DNA from: PCC-7336 sp039817825
GTDB taxonomy: Bacteria; Cyanobacteriota; Cyanobacteriia; Thermostichales; PCC-7336
NCBI GenBank assembly: GCA_039817825.1
Contig: JBCBVA010000030.1
Location: forward strand, 1 to 33,486
Reading direction: 5' to 3'
DNA length: 33,486 nucleotides
The notes beneath the pieces are model-generated. The model saw nothing but the letters and a program-made list of their open reading frames with translations, ran no database searches and had not been told where the DNA came from. This document shows positions 24,472 to 33,486 of the stretch, one piece after another; position 1 is the first letter of the stretch; each line of letters opens with the position of its first letter. Position numbers and translations under genes: made by a program.

Positions 24472-27294
24472 ATGACATTGAAGCCATTTAATTCGAGTCC
24501 GCTTGCCTCGCATCGTGGGGATCCAACAGTAGACTCACAGCACAGTTTAATCACCGACACAGCTCTAGGTTCATTACCTGTCGGTCACTTTGTCCTGTGT
24601 CAGCACGATGAAACAACTTGGCATCTCCAAGACTGGGATCGAGCCTGTGCCCAATTGCTAAATCTCCCCATAGAAACTCAATGTAGCTATGGGTTAGCAA
24701 CTATTGTCCCACAAGCTGCCGCACAACAGATTGCGTTTTTAGCGGAGCTCGTGTGCCGAAATCGCCAAGCCATTGTTGACCAGATTATTCCATCAGGTCG
24801 TAACCAACCTACACTTGCCATCTCTCTGAATCCGAGCAGCTGCGACAATCTCAAGCCCACAGTTTTGGGAAAATGTACAACTCTAGAGAAATACATTGCT
24901 AGAGAAGAACGAGCGGCATTATCGAAGGTCCGAGATTCAGAAGCATCAGCCCCCAAGTCACCAATCCTCAAATCGAGCTCTTACCTTCTGCAAGCTAGCC
25001 CTACCCACACCGAAGAAGAGATCGAGCTGACAGATATCGAGCGGACTGAAACCAAGCTGATAGAAACCGAGCACCGCAGTACGGCTGTGCAAGGTAATGC
25101 GAGCGAGCTACTGATTCGAGTCGCGACTAAGTTATCGCAGCCCCACACCCCGTGCCTGTTTAAAACGGCAGTTGCATCCCTCAGTCAGTTCGTCTCGATG
25201 GATGTAGCCGTTGTTGGCGAAATCCATCCCAACGCCCAACACATCGAGGCCCTTGCGGTTTGGAATAACAACCAATCGGGCGAAACAATTTCGTATCCCT
25301 TAGCTGGTAGCCCCTGCAAACTCACACTCGAGAGCGGCACGTACATTGTCGAACAAAACGCGGCGCAATTATTTCCGCAATGCGCTACGTTGAGTGCACT
25401 TAATATTGAAGGCTATGCCGGGTGTGCCTTACGAGCTTCCGATGGTCAGCCCATTGGGGTACTGGTCGTCATGAGCCGCCAGCCATTATCCGACACCGAC
25501 AGTATTCGCGCCGTATTGCAATTATTTGCATTGCGGGTTGCCACCGAGCTAGAACATCGTCGACAAGAAGCCACGCTGCGAGAAACCGAACAGAACTACC
25601 GCAGTATCTTCGAGAACGCTGTCGAAGGGATCTTTCGAACAACTCCCAACGGCCAATATCTCATCGCCAACCCCATGCTGGCGGACATCTATGGCTACGA
25701 CTCAGCAGACGATTTATTGACTTCAATCGTCGATATTGGCAAGCAAATTTATGTCGATCCAGATCGGCGCAACGACTTAGTTCTAGAGCTGGAGCAGCAG
25801 GGCTCGGTGCTCAACTTCGAGTCAGCCGTCTATCGAAAAGATGGAACCGTTATTTGGGTCTCTGAAAACGCCCGTGCCATTTGGGATCCTAATGGGAATT
25901 TAGTGGCATACGAAGGCACGGTCGTCGATATTACGGCCAGCTATCGCGATCGCCAGACCATTGAATACATGGCCTACTACGATTTGCTAACGGGACTGGC
26001 CAACCGAGTTCTATTGGGCGATCGACTCACGGTAGCGATTTCCCAAGCCGAGCACAATCAAGAACAATTGGCAGTGCTGTTCCTAGACCTAGACCGATTC
26101 AAGACCATCAACGATACGTTAGGTCACGGAATTGGGGATGTCCTGCTGCAAGGAGCCGCCAACAGGCTGGCTAGCTGTGTCCGCGACTGCGATACCATTG
26201 CTCGCTGGGGAGGTGACGAGTTCACCGTCCTACTGACTGGAGTTGAGGGAGTCGAGCAAGCATTGCAAGTGGTCGAACGAATCTTGGCAGCATTTGGACC
26301 GGCGTTTAACTGCGACGAGCATTTATTACATGTCACCACCAGTATTGGCATAGCGTTGTACCCTTCAGACGGCAACGATCTGCAAACGCTACTGAAAAAT
26401 GCCGATACGGCTTTATATCGAGCTAAAGAAAAAGGGCGCAATACCTATCAGCTTTACACCCCCTCTATGAATGCTCAGGCGGCTCGCCGATTGAAGTTGG
26501 AAAATCATCTTCGCCATGCATTGGAGTTGAGAGAGCTGGAAGTGTACTACCAGCCACAGATTAGTTTCGAAACTGGAGCGGTGGTGGGATTGGAAGCTCT
26601 GCTGCGATGGCAACATCCTCAGTTGGGATTGCTCGCCCCCAATGCGTTTATTCCAATCGCCGAAGAAACAGGTTTAATCGTATCCATTGGAGAGTGGGTA
26701 CTGGAAACTGCCTGCCAACAGGCCAAACAATGGCAGCATCTTGTGCCAGAGCCATTACGCATCGCCGTTAATTTGTCAGCATGTCAATTTCAGCAACAGG
26801 ATTTTTTGCAAACAGTCGATCGTATTTTGCAACAATACGCATTAGATGCTGATTGTTTGGAGCTAGAAATCACGGAAAACATTGCGATGCAAGATGCTGA
26901 GCTGACCGTGCACCTATTCAAACAATTGCGCCAGAAAGGAATCAATATTGCGATCGATGATTTTGGGACTGGTTATTCCTCAATTGGATATCTGCGACGT
27001 TTCCCCTTTGACACGCTCAAAATCGATCGCACGTTCGTCAAAGACATCGGTGCCAGTCCCAGTGCCAACGCGGTTGTGCAAGCACTGATTTCGTTGGGGC
27101 AGGGATTGGAGTTGTCGATTGTGGCAGAAGGGGTGGAGACGGGCGATCAGGTGTCGTTTTTGAAGGATTTATCCTGCGAAGCCGGGCAAGGATACCTATT
27201 TAGCCGTCCCGTTCCTGCCCCAGACATTGAAGGCATGCTGAAGCAACAGTCTCCGTATAAATCGCATTTAGCCACTCAGCAGAGTCAGATGTGA
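24472..27294 (+). CDS. GAF-PAS-GGDEF-EAL cyclic-di-GMP signalling protein
   Basis: About 940-residue cytosolic sensor-effector for cyclic di-GMP. The N-terminal ~200 residues are poorly defined, possibly a degenerate PAS. A GAF domain (about 215-365), a PAS domain with PAC tail (about 375-495, YRSIFENAVEGIFRTTPNGQ to YEGTVVDITASYRD), a GGDEF domain and an EAL domain follow. The diguanylate cyclase signature is intact (RWGGDEF, near 580), with an RxxD inhibitory site (RDCD) five residues upstream. The phosphodiesterase residues are also present: EALLRW (near 708), NLSACQF, LEITEN, DDFGTGYSS, KIDRTF, AEGVET and QGYLFSRP. Both activities may therefore be functional. An upstream TTG (24436) is an alternative start; neither start has a good ribosome binding site. 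Confidence 0.93.
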   Translation: MTLKPFNSSPLASHRGDPTVDSQHSLITDTALGSLPVGHFVLCQHDETTWHLQDWDRACAQLLNLPIETQCSYGLATIVPQAAAQQIAFLAELVCRNRQAIVDQIIPSGRNQPTLAISLNPSSCDNLKPTVLGKCTTLEKYIAREERAALSKVRDSEASAPKSPILKSSSYLLQASPTHTEEEIELTDIERTETKLIETEHRSTAVQGNASELLIRVATKLSQPHTPCLFKTAVASLSQFVSMDVAVVGEIHPNAQHIEALAVWNNNQSGETISYPLAGSPCKLTLESGTYIVEQNAAQLFPQCATLSALNIEGYAGCALRASDGQPIGVLVVMSRQPLSDTDSIRAVLQLFALRVATELEHRRQEATLRETEQNYRSIFENAVEGIFRTTPNGQYLIANPMLADIYGYDSADDLLTSIVDIGKQIYVDPDRRNDLVLELEQQGSVLNFESAVYRKDGTVIWVSENARAIWDPNGNLVAYEGTVVDITASYRDRQTIEYMAYYDLLTGLANRVLLGDRLTVAISQAEHNQEQLAVLFLDLDRFKTINDTLGHGIGDVLLQGAANRLASCVRDCDTIARWGGDEFTVLLTGVEGVEQALQVVERILAAFGPAFNCDEHLLHVTTSIGIALYPSDGNDLQTLLKNADTALYRAKEKGRNTYQLYTPSMNAQAARRLKLENHLRHALELRELEVYYQPQISFETGAVVGLEALLRWQHPQLGLLAPNAFIPIAEETGLIVSIGEWVLETACQQAKQWQHLVPEPLRIAVNLSACQFQQQDFLQTVDRILQQYALDADCLELEITENIAMQDAELTVHLFKQLRQKGINIAIDDFGTGYSSIGYLRRFPFDTLKIDRTFVKDIGASPSANAVVQALISLGQGLELSIVAEGVETGDQVSFLKDLSCEAGQGYLFSRPVPAPDIEGMLKQQSPYKSHLATQQSQM

Positions 27295-27348
27295 GCTTGC
27301 GGCCCCGAAGAACGAGCTATTAACGAGCGATCGCTTAAATATCCACGG

Positions 27349-27939
27349 CTACCAAGCAACATAAGGCAGTTGGGCTGCCGTTTGGCGAGTCGCCTCCAGA
27401 GTACTCACTAGCTGTCTACAAGTATCCCAAGTTCCACCAGTCAGCATAGCTTGTGGCCCTTGCTTGAGCTGAACGGCAATTGTGAGATCGCCACCAGACA
27501 CCTGTAGAGATTCCACATTGACACTGAGTTCCGCAGACGGCTCGGCGGCAATCGCAGCCTGCAATTGCTCGATCTCTGCTGCTGCTGCCGTCAGACAGGG
27601 TACCCCCATCGCCAAGCAATTGCCAAAGAAAATTTCGGCAAAGCTTTCTCCAATGATGGCTTCGATCCCCCAGCGAGCGATCGCCTGAGGTGCGTGTTCC
27701 CGGCTGGAGCCACAGCCAAAATTAGCATTCACCACCAGGACGTTGGCTCCCTGATATTGGGGTAAGTCAAACGAATGCTGTCCGTTACTCTCGCGGCGAT
27801 CGTCTGCAAACACTTGCGTCCCCAATCCATCAAAGGTTATACAACGCAGAAATCGGGCGGGAATGATGCGATCGGTGTCAATGTCGTTGCCCACCAATGG
27901 CAATCCGCGACCGACAACAGAACGAATTTCGCTGGCCAT
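27349..27939 (-). CDS. leuD: 3-isopropylmalate dehydratase small subunit
   Basis: Small subunit of the leucine-pathway isomerase that converts 2- to 3-isopropylmalate. 196 residues with VGNDIDTDRIIPARFLR, VLVVNANFGCGSSREHAPQAIARWG and SFAEIFFGNC, all standard for LeuD swivelling domains. The ATG is one nucleotide after the leuC stop codon (TAG A ATG), indicating tight translational coupling. It is convergent with the GGDEF-EAL gene. Confidence 0.97.
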   Translation of the reverse strand: MASEIRSVVGRGLPLVGNDIDTDRIIPARFLRCITFDGLGTQVFADDRRESNGQHSFDLPQYQGANVLVVNANFGCGSSREHAPQAIARWGIEAIIGESFAEIFFGNCLAMGVPCLTAAAAEIEQLQAAIAAEPSAELSVNVESLQVSGGDLTIAVQLKQGPQAMLTGGTWDTCRQLVSTLEATRQTAAQLPYVAW

Positions 27940-27940
27940 T

Positions 27941-29371
27941 CTATACTTCCTCCGCCGTCTGTTGAGTATCGGTCATTGTGCGAATGTCGGTCACCGCTCC
28001 GGTCACCGCAGCAGCTACCACCATTGCCGGACTCATCAGCAAAGTACGCCCGCTGGAAGATCCCTGACGTCCTTTGAAATTGCGGTTGGACGACGAAGCG
28101 CTGATTTGCGAGCCTTCCAGCTTATCGGGATTCATGGCCAAGCACATCGAACAGCCTGCATTGCGCCACTCAAATCCAGCCTCAGTAAAGATCTCGTTCA
28201 GTCCGGCTGATTCCGCCTGTTGCTTTACCACTTCCGAACCCGGCACGATAAACGCTTTCACGCCTGCTGCCACCTTACGGCCTTTGGCATACTTGGCTGC
28301 TTCCTCCAAGTCACTCAGTCGCCCGTTCGTACAGCTACCCACAAAGCAAACATCGATCTTGGTGCCTTCAATCGGCTGGCCGGGGGAGAGATGCATATAG
28401 CGATAAGCCTCTTCAACCGTTGGGCGCTCCTCGGTAGAAAACTCCTCTGGTGTGGGAATGGTTTCATCTACTGCAATTCCTTGGCCGGGGGTAATTCCCC
28501 AGGTGACGGTAGGAGCAATATCAGCAGCGTCGAACACAACAACATCGTCGTATTCGGCATTGGCATCACTACGTAAGCTGTTCCACCAACCTACGGCCCG
28601 CTGCCAGTCATCCCCACTGGGGGCATGTTCGCGATCGTGTAGATAGTCGTACGTCACACTGTCGGGATTGACGTACCCGCAGCGCGCCCCCCCCTCGATC
28701 GACATATTGCACAGGGTCATGCGCTCGTCCATCAACATGGCTTCGATGGTGGTACCGGCATATTCGTAGGCGTAGCCGACACCTCCTTTAACCCCTAATT
28801 TACGAATGATGTGCAGAACAACGTCTTTGGCATAGACCCCAGGAGCTAATGTGCCGTTGACTTCCACTCTGCGCACTTTTAGCTTGTCTAGCGCCAGGGT
28901 TTGCGACGCCAGCACATCCCTCACTTGGCTGGTGCCGATCCCGAAGGCAATCGCCCCGAATGCGCCATGAGTTGAGGTATGGCTATCGCCACAGGCAATG
29001 GTCATACCGGGCTGAGTCAACCCCTGCTCGGGGGCAATCACATGCACAATGCCTTGTTTGCCCGAACCGACGTTGTGGAAGCGAATGCCAAAATCGGTGC
29101 AGTTCTGCTCCAACGCCTGCAGCATTTCTTCCGCCAAGGCATCCTGTAGGGGACGGGCCTGACTTTCGGTTGGAACAATATGATCGACAGTCGCCACAGT
29201 GCGCTCGGGCATTGCCATCGAGAGTCCGCGTTCTCGGAGCATGGCAAACGCTTGCGGACTGGTCACCTCATGAATGAGATGCAAGCCAATCAGTAGCTGC
29301 GTTTGACCGGAGGGGAGCGTTCCTACGCTATGGGCATCCCAAACCTTATCGAATAATGTTCCGCGACTCAT
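27941..29371 (-). CDS. leuC: 3-isopropylmalate dehydratase large subunit
   Basis: Large, 4Fe-4S-containing subunit of isopropylmalate isomerase, an aconitase-family enzyme. The 476-residue product has TLFDKVWDAHSV at the N-terminus, ACGDSHTSTHGAFGAIAFGIGTS, and the cluster cysteines in VGSCTNGRLSDLEEAA and AGCSMCLAMNPD, the normal LeuC arrangement. It forms a two-gene operon with leuD. It lies 156 nt downstream of the GHL10 gene on the same strand; no terminator is evident between them. Confidence 0.97.
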   Translation of the reverse strand: MSRGTLFDKVWDAHSVGTLPSGQTQLLIGLHLIHEVTSPQAFAMLRERGLSMAMPERTVATVDHIVPTESQARPLQDALAEEMLQALEQNCTDFGIRFHNVGSGKQGIVHVIAPEQGLTQPGMTIACGDSHTSTHGAFGAIAFGIGTSQVRDVLASQTLALDKLKVRRVEVNGTLAPGVYAKDVVLHIIRKLGVKGGVGYAYEYAGTTIEAMLMDERMTLCNMSIEGGARCGYVNPDSVTYDYLHDREHAPSGDDWQRAVGWWNSLRSDANAEYDDVVVFDAADIAPTVTWGITPGQGIAVDETIPTPEEFSTEERPTVEEAYRYMHLSPGQPIEGTKIDVCFVGSCTNGRLSDLEEAAKYAKGRKVAAGVKAFIVPGSEVVKQQAESAGLNEIFTEAGFEWRNAGCSMCLAMNPDKLEGSQISASSSNRNFKGRQGSSSGRTLLMSPAMVVAAAVTGAVTDIRTMTDTQQTAEEV

Positions 29372-29527
29372 ATCAAATTGGGCGCTGTGAAGGATGTAGC
29401 ACCCAATACTAACAGATTCAGATGTCTGCCCTCACTGCCACAAGCCGATCTTCGGGATTGTGGCGAATCTTAGAGAGTCCTGGGAGAAAGGAGGCCACTC
29501 TAGTGCGGTCAGAAACCGCCAGGGGGA

Positions 29528-32290
29528 CTACTGGCTGGATGCGGATTGCAATCTCGGTAGGCGTTGCTCTCCGTAGCGCAACAGGGTATCGAGAGCCACC
29601 AGACGATTGCTCCAAGTATTGACGCGATAGGGACGCTCTAGTGCCTCAAACCGGAACCACTCTTCCATGCCCGTCAACAGTGCAGCCAGTTCTTGACGTG
29701 CCGTATTCAACGCCATGGCATCGGGAGACGCATCTAACGACTTCAAGGCTTCGTCTACCTGTGCCACTTGGGAACGCCATTCCTCTTGGAAGCGATCGGG
29801 AATCCACATCTGTTCGTTCGCCAGCAGGGTTGCCCACTCCTGTTGCAAGGCATCAAACCGATAGACTGATGCACTGAATGGAGCACGATATGGGATTTGC
29901 GAGGAAGGAATGCGCGATTGATTCAAGATGGTTTGAAATTCACCGTTGAGGTGACGTGCGGCAAACAACGAGTAACCACCTGTGGGCAAATCTCGCACTG
30001 TTTGCATGGAATCGAGGAACTCTACTTCCGGCATGTCCAACAAGTTAAAGCTGGGAAGCAGCAATACCGGAGAACTACTCGTGGCTTCAAGGGCAGGGCG
30101 CACGAGTTGCTCCATGCGTCGGGAATTTTCCACATACGTCATGGGCACGAGCAAGTCCAGGTCTCCCCGAGCAATCCAGGTCTCCCATTCTTGCTGCAGC
30201 TTTTGCATGCGCTCATTGTAGGGCATGGGATAAACGGCTGCAGACATTACGACCTGTGGGTCAAGTTCCTGCATGGCGTCAGCCGCATCGGCCACAAACG
30301 TTGATACTTGTTCCGATTTGAATTCCGTCCACATGGCCCATAGCGAGCGATCGCGGTTCGGGTCCAACTGCTGTGGATCAACTCCCGTCAACTGCTGGAA
30401 CTTCTGACGAGCCGCCCGACCGTACCCGTAGGCCAAGCGGCTACCAGGACTTTGGAACGGATAGCGAATGTAATCTAGGTGAATGCCATCAACGCCGTAA
30501 TCACTCACCATCTCCCGCATAAGAGAAATCAGATAGTTACGGGCTTGGTCGTTAGCAGGATCGAGCCAGGTTTCCGGTTGCCCGGAAGGAAATTGCTGAC
30601 CGCGAGCATCGTAGCTCGACCAGTCTGGATGGGCCGTCAGCACCGGTCCTATGTAGCCTTGAGGCAGTCCGATTTCGGGCAAAACATTATGACGGCTATT
30701 GCCCACCGCAAACGTCCACATCCAGGCATGTAGTTCCATATCCCGTTCGTGGGCAAGCTCTACAGCTGCAGCCAGCGGATCCCATCCGCGAGTCAGAGGA
30801 TTTTGGGCCGGAGCAATTTGGCTGGGATAAACGGGATATCCTGCATTAATGGTTTCAAAGAAGACCGTGTTGATACCTGCCTCCGCCAAGCGGTCGAACA
30901 CCTCAGCCAACCCAGCTGGAGAGCGCGCATCCACAATCGTGCCGCGGTCGAGCCAGATGGCCCTAACTTCTGGCAACGCTGTCAGCCGATCGCGCGGGTA
31001 GCTTTCCCACAAGTTGGAGATCGCCATGGCATGCTCCCGTCGCGCCCGCTCGTGCTGGCCGCTATTCACCCAGTCATCGATATCCGATTCCACCTGGCGA
31101 GCCTGTTCGATAATGCTGCGGTACTGGTCGGGCAGACTGCTGCCATCCAACCCAGCAGCATCTGTCGTCAACATGGCGCTCTCCACTCGCCCCAACAGAC
31201 TGCTGAGTTCGGAGCGCATCGCCAGCATCTCTAGTGTATTGATGGGCAGTGACGACACGAATGGCTCGGTAGCGGGTGCCGATGCAACCTCTGCAGCACT
31301 AGAAAGCGGTTCCGAACTGGTATCAGGCTGCCTGAATTGCGTAATGTCCAGTTGTGATGTCAGGCCACGCTCGGGGAGAGCATCTTCCTGTTCCGCATCT
31401 TCACTGGAAGTCTGTCGATTGTAAACCGCAGCAATTTGCGACCCCACCTGCTCTGCAACAGTAACCGGATCGCTGGCCACCGGTAGCTCTGCTGAGGATT
31501 CTGCCGAATTCGCCACCGCATTACTCGGTGCAGATTCCTGGAGATCGCGCTCGGCAACGGTCTCGCCTCCTTCATCAAACCGGTCGAGCGAAGCCGCCAA
31601 CCATTGAGCATCAACTTCACTAGCGTCATCAGCCCCCCATTCCCAACCCATGTAGACACTTTGTCGAGTGGAAATAATAGCCACGGGACTACCGACCTGG
31701 CCCGACCAAGTGGCAGTCAACTTGCTATCTACCCCGCTGGGAATTAGGCTCCCCCCAATCATGGGAGTACCTTCATCAACCGTCGCCGTCCAATTGTTTC
31801 CTGGAAAACTGGATGCAACCACAACCCCAGCTTCATTGCGATCGCTTCCCCAATAGCCCCCCAGCATCTGGCGCAACCGCCGCTGATTGTTCGGAGATAG
31901 GTCTCGCATCGGACCGCTGACAATCAGGCGACCGTTGCCAGTTTGCATCCAGACTTCTAACACCTGCAGTTGGCTATCACTAATCTCCGATACGTTGGGA
32001 ATAAACAAGACTTCAACATCTCGCAAAGCATCCAGCGAGAAACCGCGCTCATCCAGTACAGTGTGCGAGAATCCCGACTGCTCCAGTTGTTGAACAATCT
32101 CAGGCCAGTTTTGAGAACCACCCAATTCCTGCAGTACGGTTAGTTCCGGTCGAGCATTCGCTGCCCCCGGCAGAGTCAAAGCTCCGGCTGCCAAAACTCC
32201 GACTGCACTCATCCCCCCCAATACGGCTCGGACGATGGCGTTTCGCGAGCAAGACTTCAAGACGAAATCGGTAAGCTGTTTCGACTGCAT
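29528..32290 (-). CDS. Exported GHL10-type family 10-like glycoside hydrolase
   Basis: 920-residue protein. An N-terminal signal peptide (hydrophobic VLGGMSAVGVLAAGALTLPGAANA, ending near residue 47) is followed by an alpha/beta domain (about 50-250, ELTVLQELGGSQNWPEIVQQ to VYMGWEWG) that resembles class I glutamine-amidotransferase-like folds without obvious catalytic residues. A long Ser/Glu-rich linker follows (about 250-420). The catalytic GHL10/DUF187 domain begins at EVRAIWLDRGTIVDARS and includes NTVFFETINAGYPVYPSQ, LHAWMWTFAVGN, and the acidic strand GVDGIHLDYIRYP near 600, then PMTYVEN. The last ~100 residues are helical. Substrate is unknown; cell-wall or envelope glycan is a reasonable guess. 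Confidence 0.9.
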   Translation of the reverse strand: MQSKQLTDFVLKSCSRNAIVRAVLGGMSAVGVLAAGALTLPGAANARPELTVLQELGGSQNWPEIVQQLEQSGFSHTVLDERGFSLDALRDVEVLFIPNVSEISDSQLQVLEVWMQTGNGRLIVSGPMRDLSPNNQRRLRQMLGGYWGSDRNEAGVVVASSFPGNNWTATVDEGTPMIGGSLIPSGVDSKLTATWSGQVGSPVAIISTRQSVYMGWEWGADDASEVDAQWLAASLDRFDEGGETVAERDLQESAPSNAVANSAESSAELPVASDPVTVAEQVGSQIAAVYNRQTSSEDAEQEDALPERGLTSQLDITQFRQPDTSSEPLSSAAEVASAPATEPFVSSLPINTLEMLAMRSELSSLLGRVESAMLTTDAAGLDGSSLPDQYRSIIEQARQVESDIDDWVNSGQHERARREHAMAISNLWESYPRDRLTALPEVRAIWLDRGTIVDARSPAGLAEVFDRLAEAGINTVFFETINAGYPVYPSQIAPAQNPLTRGWDPLAAAVELAHERDMELHAWMWTFAVGNSRHNVLPEIGLPQGYIGPVLTAHPDWSSYDARGQQFPSGQPETWLDPANDQARNYLISLMREMVSDYGVDGIHLDYIRYPFQSPGSRLAYGYGRAARQKFQQLTGVDPQQLDPNRDRSLWAMWTEFKSEQVSTFVADAADAMQELDPQVVMSAAVYPMPYNERMQKLQQEWETWIARGDLDLLVPMTYVENSRRMEQLVRPALEATSSSPVLLLPSFNLLDMPEVEFLDSMQTVRDLPTGGYSLFAARHLNGEFQTILNQSRIPSSQIPYRAPFSASVYRFDALQQEWATLLANEQMWIPDRFQEEWRSQVAQVDEALKSLDASPDAMALNTARQELAALLTGMEEWFRFEALERPYRVNTWSNRLVALDTLLRYGEQRLPRLQSASSQ

Positions 32291-32525
32291 ATCTGTCTGC
32301 CAAATGGACTGAGCCTAGTGGAGAATAGTACCAGACCTCGCTCAAAGAGTCGGCGATCGGTCACTTTTCATATCCTTAGGGAACCCACTAGAACGTTCCC
32401 TAAAGTGTCTGTTGTGCTGTACTTACTGCGTTTACCCAGTTTTTCAGAACGGACGATCCAGCTCAATAAAACGATCCATTTCGTAGTCTCCTGTTTACTC
32501 TTTCCGCGCCCCTCGGAGCCAGTGT

Positions 32526-33486
32526 ATGTCAAGCATTCAGCCACCACATTATTCGTCTCTACAAGCAGCTCAAACGTCCAGTGGAGCGGTGTTTGACACG
32601 GTTAATGGACAGCACGTAGCCATCCGCTTTGGAAATGAGTCTGCAGAGTCCTCGACAACCAAACTGGCAGCAGCATTTAAGAATGTTGCACTATTCGACC
32701 GTTCCCATTGTTCGCTCCTAGAAATGCGAGGCTCCGAGCGGTTGGATTACCTCCACAATCAAACAACCAACAACATCAAATCCCTATCTCCCGGACAAGG
32801 GTGCGAGACGTGCATCGTGTCTCCTACTGCACGTCTTATTGATTTGGTGACCGCTTACATTGCCTCAGATTCAGTCCTCTTGTTAGCATCTCCCTCAGAC
32901 ACATCCGCAGCATTGCAGTCACTCAATCAACTTATCGCGTTCAGCGATGCTCAACTGACAGATGTGGGTAAGCAGTACTCCGTTTTCAGCGTAGTTGGAC
33001 CTCAGAGCGAACACCTTCTTCACACACTCGGTATCGCTCTGCCTTCCATCTCTATTCACAGCCACACTCATCTCGAAGCTACTGACCCTCCACTGCGCAT
33101 TGCGTCTGGCACCGGTTTAGCGATTGAAGGCTACACGTTACTCGTTCCTGCGGAAACTGCCGGACCCCTTTGGACTGTCCTGGTTGAAGGCGGAGCAATC
33201 CCCTGCGGAAGCACTATCTGGGAAACCCTGCGAATTCTCCAAGGACGCCCTGCTGTTGGTAAAGAGATATCGGATGAATTTAACCCGCTCGAAGCTGGTC
33301 TATGGCACACAGCAAGTTTCACGAAAGGCTGCTATATAGGTCAGGAAACAATTGCTCGTCTCGATACCTTTAACGGTGTAAAGCAGCAGTTATGGGGATT
33401 GAAATTCAGCTCTCCAATTCCAGCAGGCACGACGATTTACGTTGGAGAACAACGGGCCGGCATAGTCACAAGCATCACAACCCAGA
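32526..33486 (+). CDS. ygfZ: YgfZ/GcvT-domain folate-binding protein (partial)
   Basis: Open frame from ATG at 32526 to the right edge, about 320 codons with no stop. The family signature KGCYIGQETIARL is at codons 269-281 (about 33328-33368), and the N-terminal part (AALFDRS-like VALFDRSHCSLLEMRG, LHNQTTNNI, SPTARLIDLVTAYI) matches the aminomethyltransferase-like fold of YgfZ/COG0354, which supports iron-sulfur cluster maintenance using tetrahydrofolate. GGAG lies about 9 nt before the ATG. The C-terminus is outside the window. A true GcvT would lack the K-G-C-Y-x-G-Q-E motif. Confidence 0.88.
   Translation, partial: MSSIQPPHYSSLQAAQTSSGAVFDTVNGQHVAIRFGNESAESSTTKLAAAFKNVALFDRSHCSLLEMRGSERLDYLHNQTTNNIKSLSPGQGCETCIVSPTARLIDLVTAYIASDSVLLLASPSDTSAALQSLNQLIAFSDAQLTDVGKQYSVFSVVGPQSEHLLHTLGIALPSISIHSHTHLEATDPPLRIASGTGLAIEGYTLLVPAETAGPLWTVLVEGGAIPCGSTIWETLRILQGRPAVGKEISDEFNPLEAGLWHTASFTKGCYIGQETIARLDTFNGVKQQLWGLKFSSPIPAGTTIYVGEQRAGIVTSITTQ

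Noticed and set aside
29422..29622. 66-codon plus-strand frame between leuC and the GHL10 gene
   Set aside because: It overlaps the 3' end of the GHL10 gene in antisense and has no protein-like features.
1..33486. tRNA, rRNA, CRISPR, prophage or intact insertion sequence
   Set aside because: Reading both strands I found no tRNA T-arm pattern, spaced repeat array, transposase or phage gene. A covariance-model and repeat search would be needed to exclude them fully.

Overview
The window is chromosomal DNA of a cyanobacterium. The evidence is the gene content: acsF (oxidative Mg-protoporphyrin monomethyl ester cyclase), a PucC/BCD-type chlorophyll transporter, a lumenal-type pentapeptide protein, an SLH-OprB porin, an EGY-like site-2 protease, cofG, a TIGR03792-like protein, a classic NtcA promoter in front of glnA, and many HIP1 palindromes (GCGATCGC). 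I cannot name the genus. There is no rRNA, tRNA, CRISPR array, intact insertion sequence or prophage that I can see; this is mostly housekeeping chromosome.

Layout. 1-412 (-): N-terminal part of cofG, running off the left edge. 413-656: divergent control region with an NtcA site. 657-2075 (+): glnA, followed by a palindrome and a terminator. 2325-5096 (+): BCD/PucC transporter then rodA, 3 nt apart. 5379-5522 (+): a candidate 47-residue acidic protein. 5584-8527 (-): a short RecQ helicase and ugd. 8538-9070 (-): decayed 3' half of a UDP-glucuronate decarboxylase gene. 9355-12521: hopanoid side-chain genes hpnG (-), hpnA and hpnH (+). 12799-13629 (-): a squalene-synthase-like enzyme, convergent with hpnH. 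13845-17613: pdxA (-), secreted pentapeptide protein (-), yraN (+), SLH porin (-). A 0.7 kb gene-free stretch precedes acsF (18336-19436, +). 19691-23187 (+): M50 protease and CocE/NonD hydrolase. 23253-23720 (-): exported TIGR03792-like protein. Another 0.75 kb gene-free stretch precedes a GAF-PAS-GGDEF-EAL protein (24472-27294, +). 27349-29371 (-): leuC-leuD. 29528-32290 (-): large exported GHL10-type glycoside hydrolase. 32526 to the right edge (+): partial ygfZ/GcvT-like gene.

How the genes work together. The clearest functional group is hopanoid biosynthesis. The squalene-synthase-like protein could supply squalene; HpnH adds the adenosyl side chain to hopene; HpnG removes adenine; HpnA is a hopanoid-associated sugar epimerase. 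No squalene-hopene cyclase gene lies in the window. The UDP-sugar group (ugd plus a broken decarboxylase) suggests UDP-glucuronate is still made while this copy of the step to UDP-xylose has been lost.

I did not find a clearly undescribed multi-gene system. The items most worth a second look are the 47-residue small protein, the decayed decarboxylase gene, the Asn-for-Asp change in the squalene-synthase-like enzyme, and a TTTGTCAGGCT motif found in two gene-free regions.
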